From contig CAWJCL010000002.1 of NCBI GenBank assembly GCA_963841425.1, forward strand, positions 434,001-498,000: 64,000 bases of DNA, in the 5' to 3' direction. Source of the DNA: DATEOR01 sp963841425. Lineage in GTDB: Bacteria > Actinomycetota > Thermoleophilia > Gaiellales > Gaiellaceae. Position 1 is the stretch's first letter; the number at the start of each line of letters is the position of its first letter. The notes under the pieces are model-generated. The model was not told where the DNA came from, ran no database searches, and saw only the letters and a program-made list of their open reading frames with translations. Shown here piece by piece: positions 1 to 7,953 of the stretch. The position numbers and the translations under genes are program-made.

Positions 1-214
1 TCCCCTTGCCCCAAGCCGTGCTCCCGAGTTTGTCGAAGTCGTCACGAAACACCTGGTGATAGCCCTGGCCGGCAATCGGCTTTGGCTTGTGACCTCTGAA
101 CGTCCCCGCAGCTGCCGTGGCGGTGAAAAGAGCAAACGCGGCGGCCGGAAGAACGAGGAGGGCGGCCCACCGGGCGTGCAGCCGAGCCGCCGAAGACTCC
201 TTGGGACCGATCAT
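1..214 (-). CDS. GH16-family glycoside hydrolase, N-terminal fragment cut by window edge
   Basis: Reading the minus strand from an ATG at 214 gives 71 open codons that run off the window start. The product has a basic N-terminus, a hydrophobic stretch (LLVLPAAAFALFTATAAAG) that looks like a signal peptide, and then IAGQGYHQVFRDDFDKLG. This closely matches the mature start of the complete GH16 protein just upstream (IAGKGYHLAFRDDFGHF). It is therefore the start of a tandem paralogue, 55 bases downstream and in the same orientation. The catalytic ExDxxE motif lies outside the window. An overlapping ATG at 221 is out of frame and gives no recognisable protein. Confidence 0.75.
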   Translation of the reverse strand, partial: MIGPKESSAARLHARWAALLVLPAAAFALFTATAAAGTFRGHKPKPIAGQGYHQVFRDDFDKLGSTAWGKG

Positions 215-269
215 CCGGCATCGCCTTCGAGCGGCGCCGCGAGACGGAGCAGCGCCCCCTGGCAATCAC

Positions 270-1100
270 TCACCGGCGCCAGACCCTCACCCAGTCGACC
301 TTCGTTCGGAGGCTGTCCGGGGTCGCGGCGTTCGGGCTGTCTGCCCAGCCGATCCACATGTCGAAGAGGAGGAACATCGGCTGGTCGGTCGAGGCGAAAC
401 TGGGCGCACGCAAGACCTGATGACCGTCGAGGTACCAGCGCACCTCATTCGCCGTCCACAACACGGCGTACTTGTGGAAGCTCTTCGTGAGATCGGCCCC
501 GACCGTCTTCCAGGCGGGGATGTTCGTGCTATCGGAAACGCCGTAGTAGTCGTTCGTGTTTCTGTGCAGCGTGCCGTAGAAGACGTGCGGCTCTGCGCCC
601 TGCCCCTCGAAGACGTCCAGTTCGGAGTTCCAGCAACGGACTTCGGGCAGCCCGTTGTTCGCGCAGTAGGGGTTGATGGACGGGAACGCAGGGTTTTTCG
701 CGTGTCGAGTGGAGACGAGCCAGAAGGCCGGCCAGGCGCCGAGGCCCTTCGTCCAGCGCATGCGCGCCTCGAAATAGCCGCGCCGAAACGACCGCGACTT
801 GAGCGTCGTCACGGTTATGTTCGGGTAACCCTGGTTGCGGCGCGAGACGAGGTTGAGGACGCCGCCCTTCGAGTAGACCGCGTGGCGTGGAGGCGGGTCG
901 TCGTACCAGATTTTCCGCGTCCAGACGTGCTTGCGGAAATGGCCGAAGTCGTCGCGGAAGGCGAGGTGGTAGCCCTTCCCAGCGATGGGGCCGGGCGCCT
1001 TCGCCGCCGCTGCGGGGGCGGCAATGGCTGCGAGAGAGAACGCTGCCGCGACGAGCTTGAGGAGGGGCCGGCTCAAGTCGGCGGCGACTATAGCCCCCAA
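270..1100 (-). CDS. Secreted GH16-family beta-glucanase-like hydrolase
   Basis: This 276-aa protein has an N-terminal hydrophobic signal region (about residues 12-34) and one GH16 domain. The catalytic signature is SELDVFEG, with E160 as likely nucleophile, D162 assisting and E165 as acid/base. The C-terminal KVDWVRVW is typical of the family. GH16 enzymes cleave beta-1,3 or beta-1,4 glucans and galactans; the substrate here cannot be told. The start is uncertain: TTG at 1100 gives the full frame, but TTG at 1076 sits behind a TATAGT box at 1097-1092 and could be the real one. Its position beside an exopolysaccharide locus and a truncated paralogue suggests processing of the cell's own polymer. 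Confidence 0.85.
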   Translation of the reverse strand: MGAIVAADLSRPLLKLVAAAFSLAAIAAPAAAAKAPGPIAGKGYHLAFRDDFGHFRKHVWTRKIWYDDPPPRHAVYSKGGVLNLVSRRNQGYPNITVTTLKSRSFRRGYFEARMRWTKGLGAWPAFWLVSTRHAKNPAFPSINPYCANNGLPEVRCWNSELDVFEGQGAEPHVFYGTLHRNTNDYYGVSDSTNIPAWKTVGADLTKSFHKYAVLWTANEVRWYLDGHQVLRAPSFASTDQPMFLLFDMWIGWADSPNAATPDSLRTKVDWVRVWRR

Positions 1101-1423
1101 TTCAGACGATTCAGACCGGTCCAGCTGGAAATTAACGGAATCCTTTTGGACGTTTAACGAAATTCTTCAACCTCGGCTCGCCGGCCTCGCGGCGCGCACA
1201 CCCCCTTTTGCCGGGGACGCAAACCGTCCTTTCGGTCAGTCGGATTTGGCTTGTTGCCTTGGTATGTTCGGCCTCTGCGGACTGCTGCGCAGACGTTGCG
1301 CACCAGGGAGAGGGAGGTTGGGACGACAGGACAGCGGCAATCCAGGCTGCGCCTTGACGGTGCGGCCGGTTCGAGCACGGCACAGGATGGCGCCTGCCCG
1401 GCTTCCGGGGCCGGTGAAAGCGC
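1101..1423. other. Intergenic region between divergent GH16 and glycosyltransferase genes
   Basis: There is no gene-like reading frame here. The minus-strand side holds a TATAGT hexamer (1097-1092) near the GH16 start. The plus-strand side has a TTGACG around 1354 without a convincing -10 partner. Open frames crossing this stretch are antisense shadows. Confidence 0.5.
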
Positions 1424-2893
1424 ATGAGCCAGGTCACCGCGCAGCACGCCGAGGTCGAGCTCGCCAGCGTCCAGCCTCTCCCGCTCCCCTGGGCCGGCCG
1501 GCCGCGACGGGCCTGGGGACAGCTCGCCCTCGCGACGGATGCATCGATGCTCGCGCTGGCGGTTCTGTCTGCCGAGATCTGGGCCCACGCCGCCGCGACC
1601 GGGATCCCGAGGGGCTGGGCGGCCGTGCTCCTCTGCACCACGCTCCTTGCCCTCAACCGTAAGCGCCTCCACCGCTCACCCCTTCACCTTCGCGTCATCG
1701 ACACCCTGGTCGCCGTCGTCCTGGCGACCGCGTTCGCGACCTCGACGACGATCACCCTCCTCGTGCTGGCCGGCGACTCGGACGATCTCGCCGCTCAGAC
1801 TGTGCGGCTCGCCTTCCTCGCGGCGGCGTTCGTCGGCGCCGGTCGCGTCACCCTCACCCTCCGCGAGCGGCGCACGCGCCGTTCGGGGTCGTCCGGCTCC
1901 CGCGCGCTGATCGTCGGCGCAGGGCAGGTCGGCCGGCGTCTGGCGAGGCGACTCAACGAGTATCCCGAGTTCGGCCTGAAGCCGATCGGATTCCTCGACA
2001 AGGAGCCGCTCGAGGCGACGGAGAACGACATCACGCTCTCGGTGCTGGGGGCGAGCTGGGACTTCGACCGCGTCGTGCAGGAACAGCAGGTCGAAGACGT
2101 CGTCTTCACCTTCTCGACGGCGCCGGCGGACGTCTATCTCCGGCTCATGAAGCGCAGCCAGGAGCTCGGCCTGCGCACATCGGTCGTCCCACGCCTCTAC
2201 GAGAAGGCGAGCGAGGACACGACCGTGGCCTGCCTCGGCGGCCTGCCCCTCGTCACGAGTCACGCGCGGAACCCGAAAGGGTGGGAGTTCGCGACGAAGT
2301 ACGCGCTCGACCGGGCGGCCGCCGTCGTGATGCTGGCGCTTCTCGCTCCCCTGTTCGGGATTCTCGCCCTCGCCGTGCTCCTCTCGCTCGGCCGTCCGAT
2401 CTTCTACCGCCAGGAGCGCATCGGGCTCGACGGCCGTCCCTTCGGAATGCTGAAGTTCCGCTCCATGCGACCGCCCGACCCGGAGGAACCGGGGGTCTCC
2501 ACGTTCGCCCTTCCCGACGACACCGCACCCGGAGGCGTCGAGGGGGACGACCGGCGCACGCGTGTGGGCATGATCATGCGGGCGCTCTCCTTCGACGAGC
2601 TACCGCAGCTCGCCAACGTCGCCAGGGGAGAGATGAGCTTCGTGGGCCCCCGGCCCGAACGACCCGAGTTCGTCGAGCAGTTCGAGCAGCGCGTCCGCGG
2701 CTACGGCGAGCGCCACAGGGTCAAGTCGGGGATCACCGGCTGGGCGCAGGTGCACGGGCTCCGGGGCCAGACGTCGATCGCCGACCGGGCCGAGTGGGAC
2801 AACTACTACATCGAGAACTGGTCGCTCTGGCTCGACCTCAAGATCCTGCTCCTGACGGTCGTCGCGGTGCTCCGCGTCCGGAGCGTCGAGTGA
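1424..2893 (+). CDS. Polyprenyl glycosylphosphotransferase (priming sugar transferase, WcaJ/ExoY type)
   Basis: The 489-aa membrane enzyme should transfer a sugar-1-phosphate to undecaprenyl phosphate and so start repeat-unit assembly. Hydrophobic segments occupy residues 33-140. A Rossmann-like domain follows with GAGQVG at 165-170. The catalytic bacterial sugar transferase domain fills the last 200 residues (membrane helix near 300, then RQERIGLDGRPFGMLKFRSM, FVGPRPERPEF and GLRGQT). The length fits the family's long form. The start ATG follows a weak GGTGAAAG. It defines the locus as lipid-linked polysaccharide synthesis; the sugar specificity is unknown. Confidence 0.93.
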   Translation: MSQVTAQHAEVELASVQPLPLPWAGRPRRAWGQLALATDASMLALAVLSAEIWAHAAATGIPRGWAAVLLCTTLLALNRKRLHRSPLHLRVIDTLVAVVLATAFATSTTITLLVLAGDSDDLAAQTVRLAFLAAAFVGAGRVTLTLRERRTRRSGSSGSRALIVGAGQVGRRLARRLNEYPEFGLKPIGFLDKEPLEATENDITLSVLGASWDFDRVVQEQQVEDVVFTFSTAPADVYLRLMKRSQELGLRTSVVPRLYEKASEDTTVACLGGLPLVTSHARNPKGWEFATKYALDRAAAVVMLALLAPLFGILALAVLLSLGRPIFYRQERIGLDGRPFGMLKFRSMRPPDPEEPGVSTFALPDDTAPGGVEGDDRRTRVGMIMRALSFDELPQLANVARGEMSFVGPRPERPEFVEQFEQRVRGYGERHRVKSGITGWAQVHGLRGQTSIADRAEWDNYYIENWSLWLDLKILLLTVVAVLRVRSVE

Positions 2894-2894
2894 G

Positions 2895-2922
2895 TTGGAG
2901 GAGCCGGGCCCGGGGGTAAGCT
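2895..2922 (+). promoter_or_regulatory. Predicted promoter giving a leaderless mRNA
   Basis: TTGGAG (2895-2900), a 16-base spacer and TAAGCT (2917-2922) lie 7 bases before the ATG at 2930. Transcription would start at or next to the start codon. No Shine-Dalgarno sequence is present. Confidence 0.5.
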
Positions 2923-2929
2923 GAGCATC

Positions 2930-3433
2930 ATGCGCTACGAGCCTCTCCAAGGCCGGCGCAGCGCCTGGCGGTGGGGGTGGATCGGCGTGGGCGCTGCGCT
3001 CGCCGCCGCTCTCGGTTACACCCTGCAGCACCAGCTCGCCTACGTCTCCAGGCCGGCGTGGGTCGGCGAGATCGAGTTCTACGGCCTCTTCGCAGGCCTC
3101 GGGTTTCTCGCTCTCGTCGTGGGAGCGGTGATCGCCTGGCCGCCGCGCGGACAACGACGAGCCTCTGCCTGGGGGTGGGTTGCGCTCTGCGCTGCGTTCG
3201 TCTCCGCGCTCGGCTACGTCGTGCAGACGATCTTCGACCACGTCACCGTGGCGCCGTTCGTGGCCCGGGACGAGTACTACGGGGCGTTCATCGGCGTGGG
3301 GTCGCTCGCCCTGCTCGCCGGCGGCGTTGCGAGCCTCGTGGGGCGGCATCGAAGCGATCTCACGATGAGCTTCGGCTTCATCGCGATCGCCTACGTCCTC
3401 ATCGCCCAGCTGACGCAGTCCCTGTGGGATTGA
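2930..3433 (+). CDS. Small integral membrane protein, unknown function
   Basis: This 167-aa protein has four to five predicted membrane helices. It looks internally duplicated: each half opens with a WGW motif (WRWGWIGVG, ASAWGWVAL), then ALGY with a following Gln (LGYTLQHQL, LGYVVQTIF) and an acidic/aromatic EFYGLF or EYYGAF segment. I do not recognise a named family. It sits between the priming transferase and a Cys-rich protein, and its 3' end overlaps the next gene, so the two are probably co-transcribed. A role in export or surface assembly is only inferred from position. Confidence 0.75.
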   Translation: MRYEPLQGRRSAWRWGWIGVGAALAAALGYTLQHQLAYVSRPAWVGEIEFYGLFAGLGFLALVVGAVIAWPPRGQRRASAWGWVALCAAFVSALGYVVQTIFDHVTVAPFVARDEYYGAFIGVGSLALLAGGVASLVGRHRSDLTMSFGFIAIAYVLIAQLTQSLWD

Positions 3434-4452
3434 GCGCCGCCCTCAACGAGCCGGGCCAGGCCCGCGTGCGGGCGTCGTCGCTCCGGGTCGGAGACCTCGT
3501 CGAGGTGCGGAGCGAGGAGGAGATACTCGGCACCCTCGACGCGGACGGACGGCTCGAGGGCCTGCCGTTCATGCCGGAGATGCTTCCGCACTGCGGCAAG
3601 CGCTTCCGTGTCAGCGCGCGCGCCTACAAGGCGTGCGACACGATTGCCTGGAGGCAGCTCCGGCGAATGGAGAACGCCGTCCATCTCGAGGACCTTCGCT
3701 GTGACGGCGCCGCGCACGGCGGCTGCCAGGCCGGCTGCCTGCTCTACTGGAAGGACGCCTGGCTCCAACGGGTCGACGAGGGCGGGGACGATGCGACGGT
3801 CACCCCGACGGAGCCCGCGGCCGGCGGGGCGACCAAAGAGACGCTCCTCGCGGCTGCCGAACGAGCCGCGGGGAAGGACGGAGAACGGCTCTATGCCTGC
3901 CAGGCGACCGAGCTCCTCCGCGCGACCACCCGCACGCTCAAGTGGTGGGAACCGGACCAGTACGTCGAGGACGTCCGCTCGGGAAATGCCAGCCTGGGGA
4001 GCGTCGTCCGGGGGCTGCTCGTGGGCTTCTTCAACAAGTTCCAGCAGGCGAATGCGCGGCTACTCCCCCGGCTCTGCCTCGTCCACGACTGCAAGCCGTA
4101 TCCCTTCGTGCTTGGCACGGCCGCTCAAGGTGACCTGAACGAACGCCTGGGCCTGCAGCCCGGCGATCTCGTCGAAGTGAAAAGCAAGGAGGAGATCTTC
4201 GCCACCCTGGACGAGCGCGACCGCAACCGCGGCCTGCGGTTCGACTCGGAGATGCTCCACTACTGCGGCATGCGTGCCAGAGTCCTCCGCCGCGTCGAGC
4301 ACATCATCGACGAGGAGACCGGGAGGATGATCCACATCAAGGGCGATTGCATCATCCTCGACGGCGTCGTCTGCACCGGCAGCTACCACCGCTCGTGCCC
4401 GCGGCGGATCTTTCCTTATTGGCGGGAGGCCTGGCTCAGGCGAGTGGCCTAG
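3424..4452 (+). CDS. Protein with two copies of a Cys-rich SH3-like domain, unknown function
   Basis: The protein is about 342 aa. Two related domains (about residues 20-117 and 242-342) share GDLVEV.S.EEI..TLD, then EML..CG.R.RV and a C-terminal aromatic YW..AWL.RV block. Conserved Cys positions occur in both (HCGKRF, GGCQAGC; YCGMRA, RSCPRR), suggesting metal binding or disulfides. A helical linker of about 120 residues separates them. The start is ambiguous: GTG at 3424 or TTG at 3430, both overlapping the upstream stop. I have an impression of similar single-domain proteins near polysaccharide genes in other bacteria, but I assign no function. Confidence 0.8.
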   Translation: MGLSAALNEPGQARVRASSLRVGDLVEVRSEEEILGTLDADGRLEGLPFMPEMLPHCGKRFRVSARAYKACDTIAWRQLRRMENAVHLEDLRCDGAAHGGCQAGCLLYWKDAWLQRVDEGGDDATVTPTEPAAGGATKETLLAAAERAAGKDGERLYACQATELLRATTRTLKWWEPDQYVEDVRSGNASLGSVVRGLLVGFFNKFQQANARLLPRLCLVHDCKPYPFVLGTAAQGDLNERLGLQPGDLVEVKSKEEIFATLDERDRNRGLRFDSEMLHYCGMRARVLRRVEHIIDEETGRMIHIKGDCIILDGVVCTGSYHRSCPRRIFPYWREAWLRRVA

Positions 4453-4461
4453 GGCCGCAGC

Positions 4462-5787
4462 TCAGACCGCCGCGCTGATCCGCTCGTCGAGCCAGGTTTC
4501 TCCCATGAACTCGGTGTACTGCTCCGCCCGCAGCCGGTCGGCGACGCGGCCGGCCGGCAACTCGACGTCATCGTAGGTCACGACTTCGTCCTGCCGTACG
4601 TCACGGACGAGGCGGCACCCTTCGACGAGCCCCTCGGGGAGATAGCGCCCGGAGCTCATCTCCTCCGCGTTCGCGGCCTCGCCGTAGGTCATGAACATGC
4701 CGTACTCGTCCAGCGTCTCGCCGGCCTGAAGATCGCGCTTGGCGACCGCGCAGACCTCGACCCGGGGCCCGCCGAGCGGCGGCGCCACGTTGTCGTCGAG
4801 GAGGACGACGCGCGCGATCGAGTTGGGCGCCTCGAAGTGCGGGAGGTGATACGGCACCCAGAAGGGATAGAGCGGCCCCTCCCCCATCTTGTAGAGATTG
4901 AGGTAGTGGCGCTGCTTCGGATCGCGGTGCTCCGCGAGGCAGAAGATCTTCACGAACGCCGGGCCCACCGTGTAGTCGACGATCGACCCCTGGGCCCTGA
5001 CCTCCTCGACGTCGTAGAGCGAGGGCAGCTCCAGCGGGGAGCCGTCGAAGGGCACACCCCTGGACATGCCGCGCCGGAGGACCTTGGCGCCTGTGGCGTT
5101 GGCCACGATGGTCTGCTCGAAGCTGATCTTGGAGCCGTCCGCGAAGGACGTGACCATCGCCGGGTTCTGGCCCCATTGCTCGGCGAACCCCCGCTGCGTA
5201 TCGGGGTTCCTGTAGGGATCCTGGAGGCCCTTCACGTTGCCCATTACCCTGGGCTCGAGCCCGAGTCCCCGCACCCAGCGGTAGAGGTTCATCTGCAGAC
5301 CGGGCTCGTCTCCGTCGCAAGCCGAGAAGTGAACGCCTGCCCGCCCGGCGTACCGATGCAGGATCGGCCCGATCGTCGCGTCGAGCTCCGCGTTCATCGC
5401 GACGAAGTGCTTTCTGTGGGCGAACGCCTCGAGAGCGACCCGCGCGCCGAGCTCCACCGAGCCGGTCACGTCCATGATCGCGTCGACGTGCTCCGACTGG
5501 CAGAGGAGCAAGGCGTTCTCGGTCACTGCCGGGCGGCCGGAGCGCACGGCGTCCTCGAATCCGCTCAGGTCTTCGACGACGACGCCGTCCTCGGCGCCCG
5601 CGTAGCGAAAGACCTCGACCGCCTTGTCCGGCTTGCGCCCGTAGACGGCCACGACCTCCATTCCCGGCACGCTGTTCCGGATCTGGTTGGCCAGGCCCTG
5701 TGCCATGAACCCTGCCCCGAGAAGGCCCACCCTGATAGGCCGGCCGTCCGCTTCCCGGGCGCGCAGCGCGTTGTCGACGATGATCAT
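4462..5787 (-). CDS. NAD(P)-dependent oxidoreductase with C-terminal SAF domain (homoserine-dehydrogenase-like)
   Basis: The 441-aa protein has an N-terminal Rossmann fold (VGLLGAGFMAQGLANQI, residues about 20-36), a central catalytic region resembling predicted homoserine dehydrogenases of the COG4091 type, and a C-terminal SAF-like region (VCAVAKRDLQAGETLDEYG). It is the last gene of the five-gene minus-strand operon, 2 bases after the RmlC-like epimerase stop. That context argues for sugar or sugar-acid oxidation or reduction rather than amino-acid synthesis. The substrate is unknown. Confidence 0.85.
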   Translation of the reverse strand: MIIVDNALRAREADGRPIRVGLLGAGFMAQGLANQIRNSVPGMEVVAVYGRKPDKAVEVFRYAGAEDGVVVEDLSGFEDAVRSGRPAVTENALLLCQSEHVDAIMDVTGSVELGARVALEAFAHRKHFVAMNAELDATIGPILHRYAGRAGVHFSACDGDEPGLQMNLYRWVRGLGLEPRVMGNVKGLQDPYRNPDTQRGFAEQWGQNPAMVTSFADGSKISFEQTIVANATGAKVLRRGMSRGVPFDGSPLELPSLYDVEEVRAQGSIVDYTVGPAFVKIFCLAEHRDPKQRHYLNLYKMGEGPLYPFWVPYHLPHFEAPNSIARVVLLDDNVAPPLGGPRVEVCAVAKRDLQAGETLDEYGMFMTYGEAANAEEMSSGRYLPEGLVEGCRLVRDVRQDEVVTYDDVELPAGRVADRLRAEQYTEFMGETWLDERISAAV

Positions 5788-5789
5788 CG

Positions 5790-6380
5790 TCAGGCCCTCG
5801 CCGGCTCGTGCTCGGGAGCCAGGAGCATCCGGCGCCGAAGCTCCGGCTCCATGTCGGCGAGGAGCGGCCAGGACGCGTCCTTGTCGGACATCTCGGTCAC
5901 CGGTAGCGGCCAGGTGAGAGAGAGGAGGGGATCGTCGTGGCGCAGGCCCCCTTCTGCCTCCGGCGTATAGAACTCGCCCACCTGGTAGCTCGTCTCCGTG
6001 TCGTCGGAGAGCACCTGGTAGGCGTGGCCGAAGCGCTCGGGGACGTAGATGGCGCGATGGTTGTCGGCGGTGAGCTCGACGGCCACGTGGCTGAGGTAGG
6101 TCGGGCTCTCCGGCCGGAGATCGACGATCACGTCGAGCACGGCGCCGCGCGTACAGCGGACGAGCTTCGTCTCGGCCGCCGGCGGATACTGGAAGTGGAC
6201 GCCTCGGACCGAGCCGCGGAACCGGTTGAAGCCGATGTTCGCCTGCGCGATGACCGGCTTCAACCCATGCTCGGAAAACTCCTTCTGGCAGAAGGCGCGC
6301 GCGAAGAAGCCCCGATTGTCCTCCCGGCGCTCGAGGTCGATGACGAAGGCCCCCTTCAGCTCGGTCTCGGTGAAGAGCAA
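5790..6380 (-). CDS. dTDP-4-dehydrorhamnose 3,5-epimerase family protein (RmlC-like cupin)
   Basis: The 196-aa product carries family marks: EDNRGFFARAF, RGVHFQYPP with the catalytic His, a DVIVDLRPESP core and RFGHAYQVL. I chose TTG at 6380 because AAAGGAG lies 5 bases upstream and the alignment starts there (LFTETELKG). A longer frame adds 25 Arg/Pro-rich residues inside the neighbouring deacetylase gene. In its family it epimerises C3 and C5 of 4-keto-6-deoxy nucleotide sugars. No rmlA, rmlB or rmlD set is adjacent, so the substrate may not be dTDP-linked. Confidence 0.88.
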   Translation of the reverse strand: MLFTETELKGAFVIDLERREDNRGFFARAFCQKEFSEHGLKPVIAQANIGFNRFRGSVRGVHFQYPPAAETKLVRCTRGAVLDVIVDLRPESPTYLSHVAVELTADNHRAIYVPERFGHAYQVLSDDTETSYQVGEFYTPEAEGGLRHDDPLLSLTWPLPVTEMSDKDASWPLLADMEPELRRRMLLAPEHEPARA

Positions 6381-6396
6381 GGACGCTCCTTTCTCC

Positions 6397-7128
6397 CTAC
6401 GGGGTGGTGTCGGAGAGGGGCGCCGCGCCCGCGAAGATCGCCTCGTCGCCGCCAACGCGATCCGCCGCTCTCGGACGAGGCGTCAAAACCACCTTGCGTC
6501 CGTAGAAGCCCTCGGCGAGCCCTGACGGTGAATTCGATTCCATCCCGCGGATCCGCAGCACCGCGAGAAAGAGGTCCTCCGTGAACCAGCGCCGCTCCCG
6601 CTGAGTTCGGAAGTGCTCGAGGAGCAGCTGAACTTTCCGCTCCGCGACCGCGTCCGTCAGGCCGACGAAGACGTTCGGCGAGCCGAAGTCCCCATCGTAT
6701 TTCGGAATCTCGTATTCGAGGACGAGGTGGTTCCGAAAGGTGTTCCAGGTCAGCTCCGCGGCGAGGCGGTGATCCTGGTGGCGGTCGCTCGAGTAGTGCG
6801 TGAAGACGAGATCGGGAGCGAATTCTTTCAGCTCCTCGAAGACCTGCTTCACCTCGCCGCCGACGTAGGGAAGGAAGCCGTCCCGGTAGCCGTGGACGAC
6901 GACCTTGCTGCCGGCCGCTCCTTCGAGAAACGCCTCGGCGCTCTTGCGGGCCTCCCCCGCCCGCTCCTCGTCGGCGCTCAGGACGACCCACCAGACCTCG
7001 ACGCTCGGCAGCGACTCGATCAGCGTGAGGAGAGTGCCACCGCACCCGATCTCGATATCGTCGGAATGGCACCCGATCGCGAGGATCCGGGTCGGCGACG
7101 GCAGGTCGCTGAACGTCGTCTTCAGCAC
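6397..7128 (-). CDS. PIG-L/LmbE-family N-deacetylase
   Basis: The 243-aa protein has the zinc-binding signature GCHSDDIEIGCGG near the N-terminus (His-x-Asp-Asp) and a second His motif HQDHR. These are typical of enzymes that remove acetyl groups from N-acetyl sugars or sugar conjugates. The GTG start at 7128 begins 2 bases after the nucleotidyltransferase stop and gives the expected N-terminus; an upstream ATG at 7182 would add 18 Gly/Ala-rich residues. A deacetylase inside a nucleotide-sugar operon suggests the final sugar carries, or passes through, a free amino group. Confidence 0.88.
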   Translation of the reverse strand: MLKTTFSDLPSPTRILAIGCHSDDIEIGCGGTLLTLIESLPSVEVWWVVLSADEERAGEARKSAEAFLEGAAGSKVVVHGYRDGFLPYVGGEVKQVFEELKEFAPDLVFTHYSSDRHQDHRLAAELTWNTFRNHLVLEYEIPKYDGDFGSPNVFVGLTDAVAERKVQLLLEHFRTQRERRWFTEDLFLAVLRIRGMESNSPSGLAEGFYGRKVVLTPRPRAADRVGGDEAIFAGAAPLSDTTP

Positions 7129-7130
7129 CG

Positions 7131-7949
7131 CTAGGCCGGCTCCGGCGCCAGCAGGTTCTGCTCCTCCGACCAGACCTCCCACGGTCCCCGGCCGGAGGCG
7201 GCGAGCGCCTCCAGGTTGTGCTTGTCCTTGAGCGTGTCCATCGGCGCCCAGAAGCCGTCATACGGGTAGCCGAGCAGCTCCTCGCGCTCGATCAGGCGCT
7301 CGAAGGGCTTCTCGACGAGCTCCTCCCCTTCGTGCAGATAGTCGAAAATCTCCGGTCGGAAGATGAAGAAGCCGCCGTTGATCCACATGTCCGCCCGCGT
7401 GACGTCCTCGATGCCGCGCACGATCTGGCCCTTCGCGAGCTGCACCGTGTGGAAGCTGTACGTGGTCGGGCGCACGCAGAGGAAAGAGGCGATCTTGTCG
7501 TGCTCGTGGAAGTTGGCGAGCATGTCGGGCAGAGGCGCGTCAGTGACCGCGTCGCCGTAGGAGGCGAGGAAGGTCTCCTCGCCGACGAGGTGCTTCCGTA
7601 CGGCGCGAAGGCGCTGGCCGATGTTGCTGTGCATCCCGGTGTTCACGAAGGTGATGCGCCACTCGCCGATGTCGCTCGCGAGCAGCTCGACGTGCTTCTC
7701 GCCGCTGCCCGCGCCCGAGAGCACGAAGTCGTTGGCCAGAGCCTCGTTGTAGTTGAGGAAGAAGTCCTTGATCACGTCTCCCTTGTGACCGAGGCAGATG
7801 ATGAAGTCGTCGTGCCCGAAGTGGGCGTAGTACTTCATGATGTGGAGCAGGATCGGCCGGTTGGCGATTGGAACCATCGGCTTCGGGATGCTGGGCGCCG
7901 CCTCCTGGATCCGGAGGCCGAGCCCACCACAGAAGAGAACGACCTTCAT
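7131..7949 (-). CDS. Sugar nucleotidyltransferase, glucose-1-phosphate cytidylyltransferase-like
   Basis: The 272-aa protein has the nucleotidyltransferase loop (LFCGGLGLRIQE), KPMVPIANRPILLHIMKYY and NTGMHSNIGQRLRAV. The WHIMK-like block and overall order resemble glucose-1-phosphate cytidylyltransferase (RfbF) more than RmlA. It should join a nucleotide to a sugar-1-phosphate. The ATG at 7949 is 4 bases after the SDR stop; the longer frame to 7994 lies inside that gene. With the CDP-paratose 2-epimerase at 13203-14273 it hints at CDP-sugars, but nucleotide specificity is not proven from sequence. Confidence 0.87.
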   Translation of the reverse strand: MKVVLFCGGLGLRIQEAAPSIPKPMVPIANRPILLHIMKYYAHFGHDDFIICLGHKGDVIKDFFLNYNEALANDFVLSGAGSGEKHVELLASDIGEWRITFVNTGMHSNIGQRLRAVRKHLVGEETFLASYGDAVTDAPLPDMLANFHEHDKIASFLCVRPTTYSFHTVQLAKGQIVRGIEDVTRADMWINGGFFIFRPEIFDYLHEGEELVEKPFERLIEREELLGYPYDGFWAPMDTLKDKHNLEALAASGRGPWEVWSEEQNLLAPEPA

Positions 7950-7953
7950 CGGC

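Noticed and set aside
117..1157. Long plus-strand open frame opposite the GH16 gene
   Set aside because: The frame is antisense to a clear GH16 protein and its product is Arg/Val-rich without family motifs; high-GC codon use opens such frames.
4837..5970. Plus-strand frame opposite the SAF oxidoreductase
   Set aside because: Antisense, with repetitive Arg/Val/His composition and no start signal.
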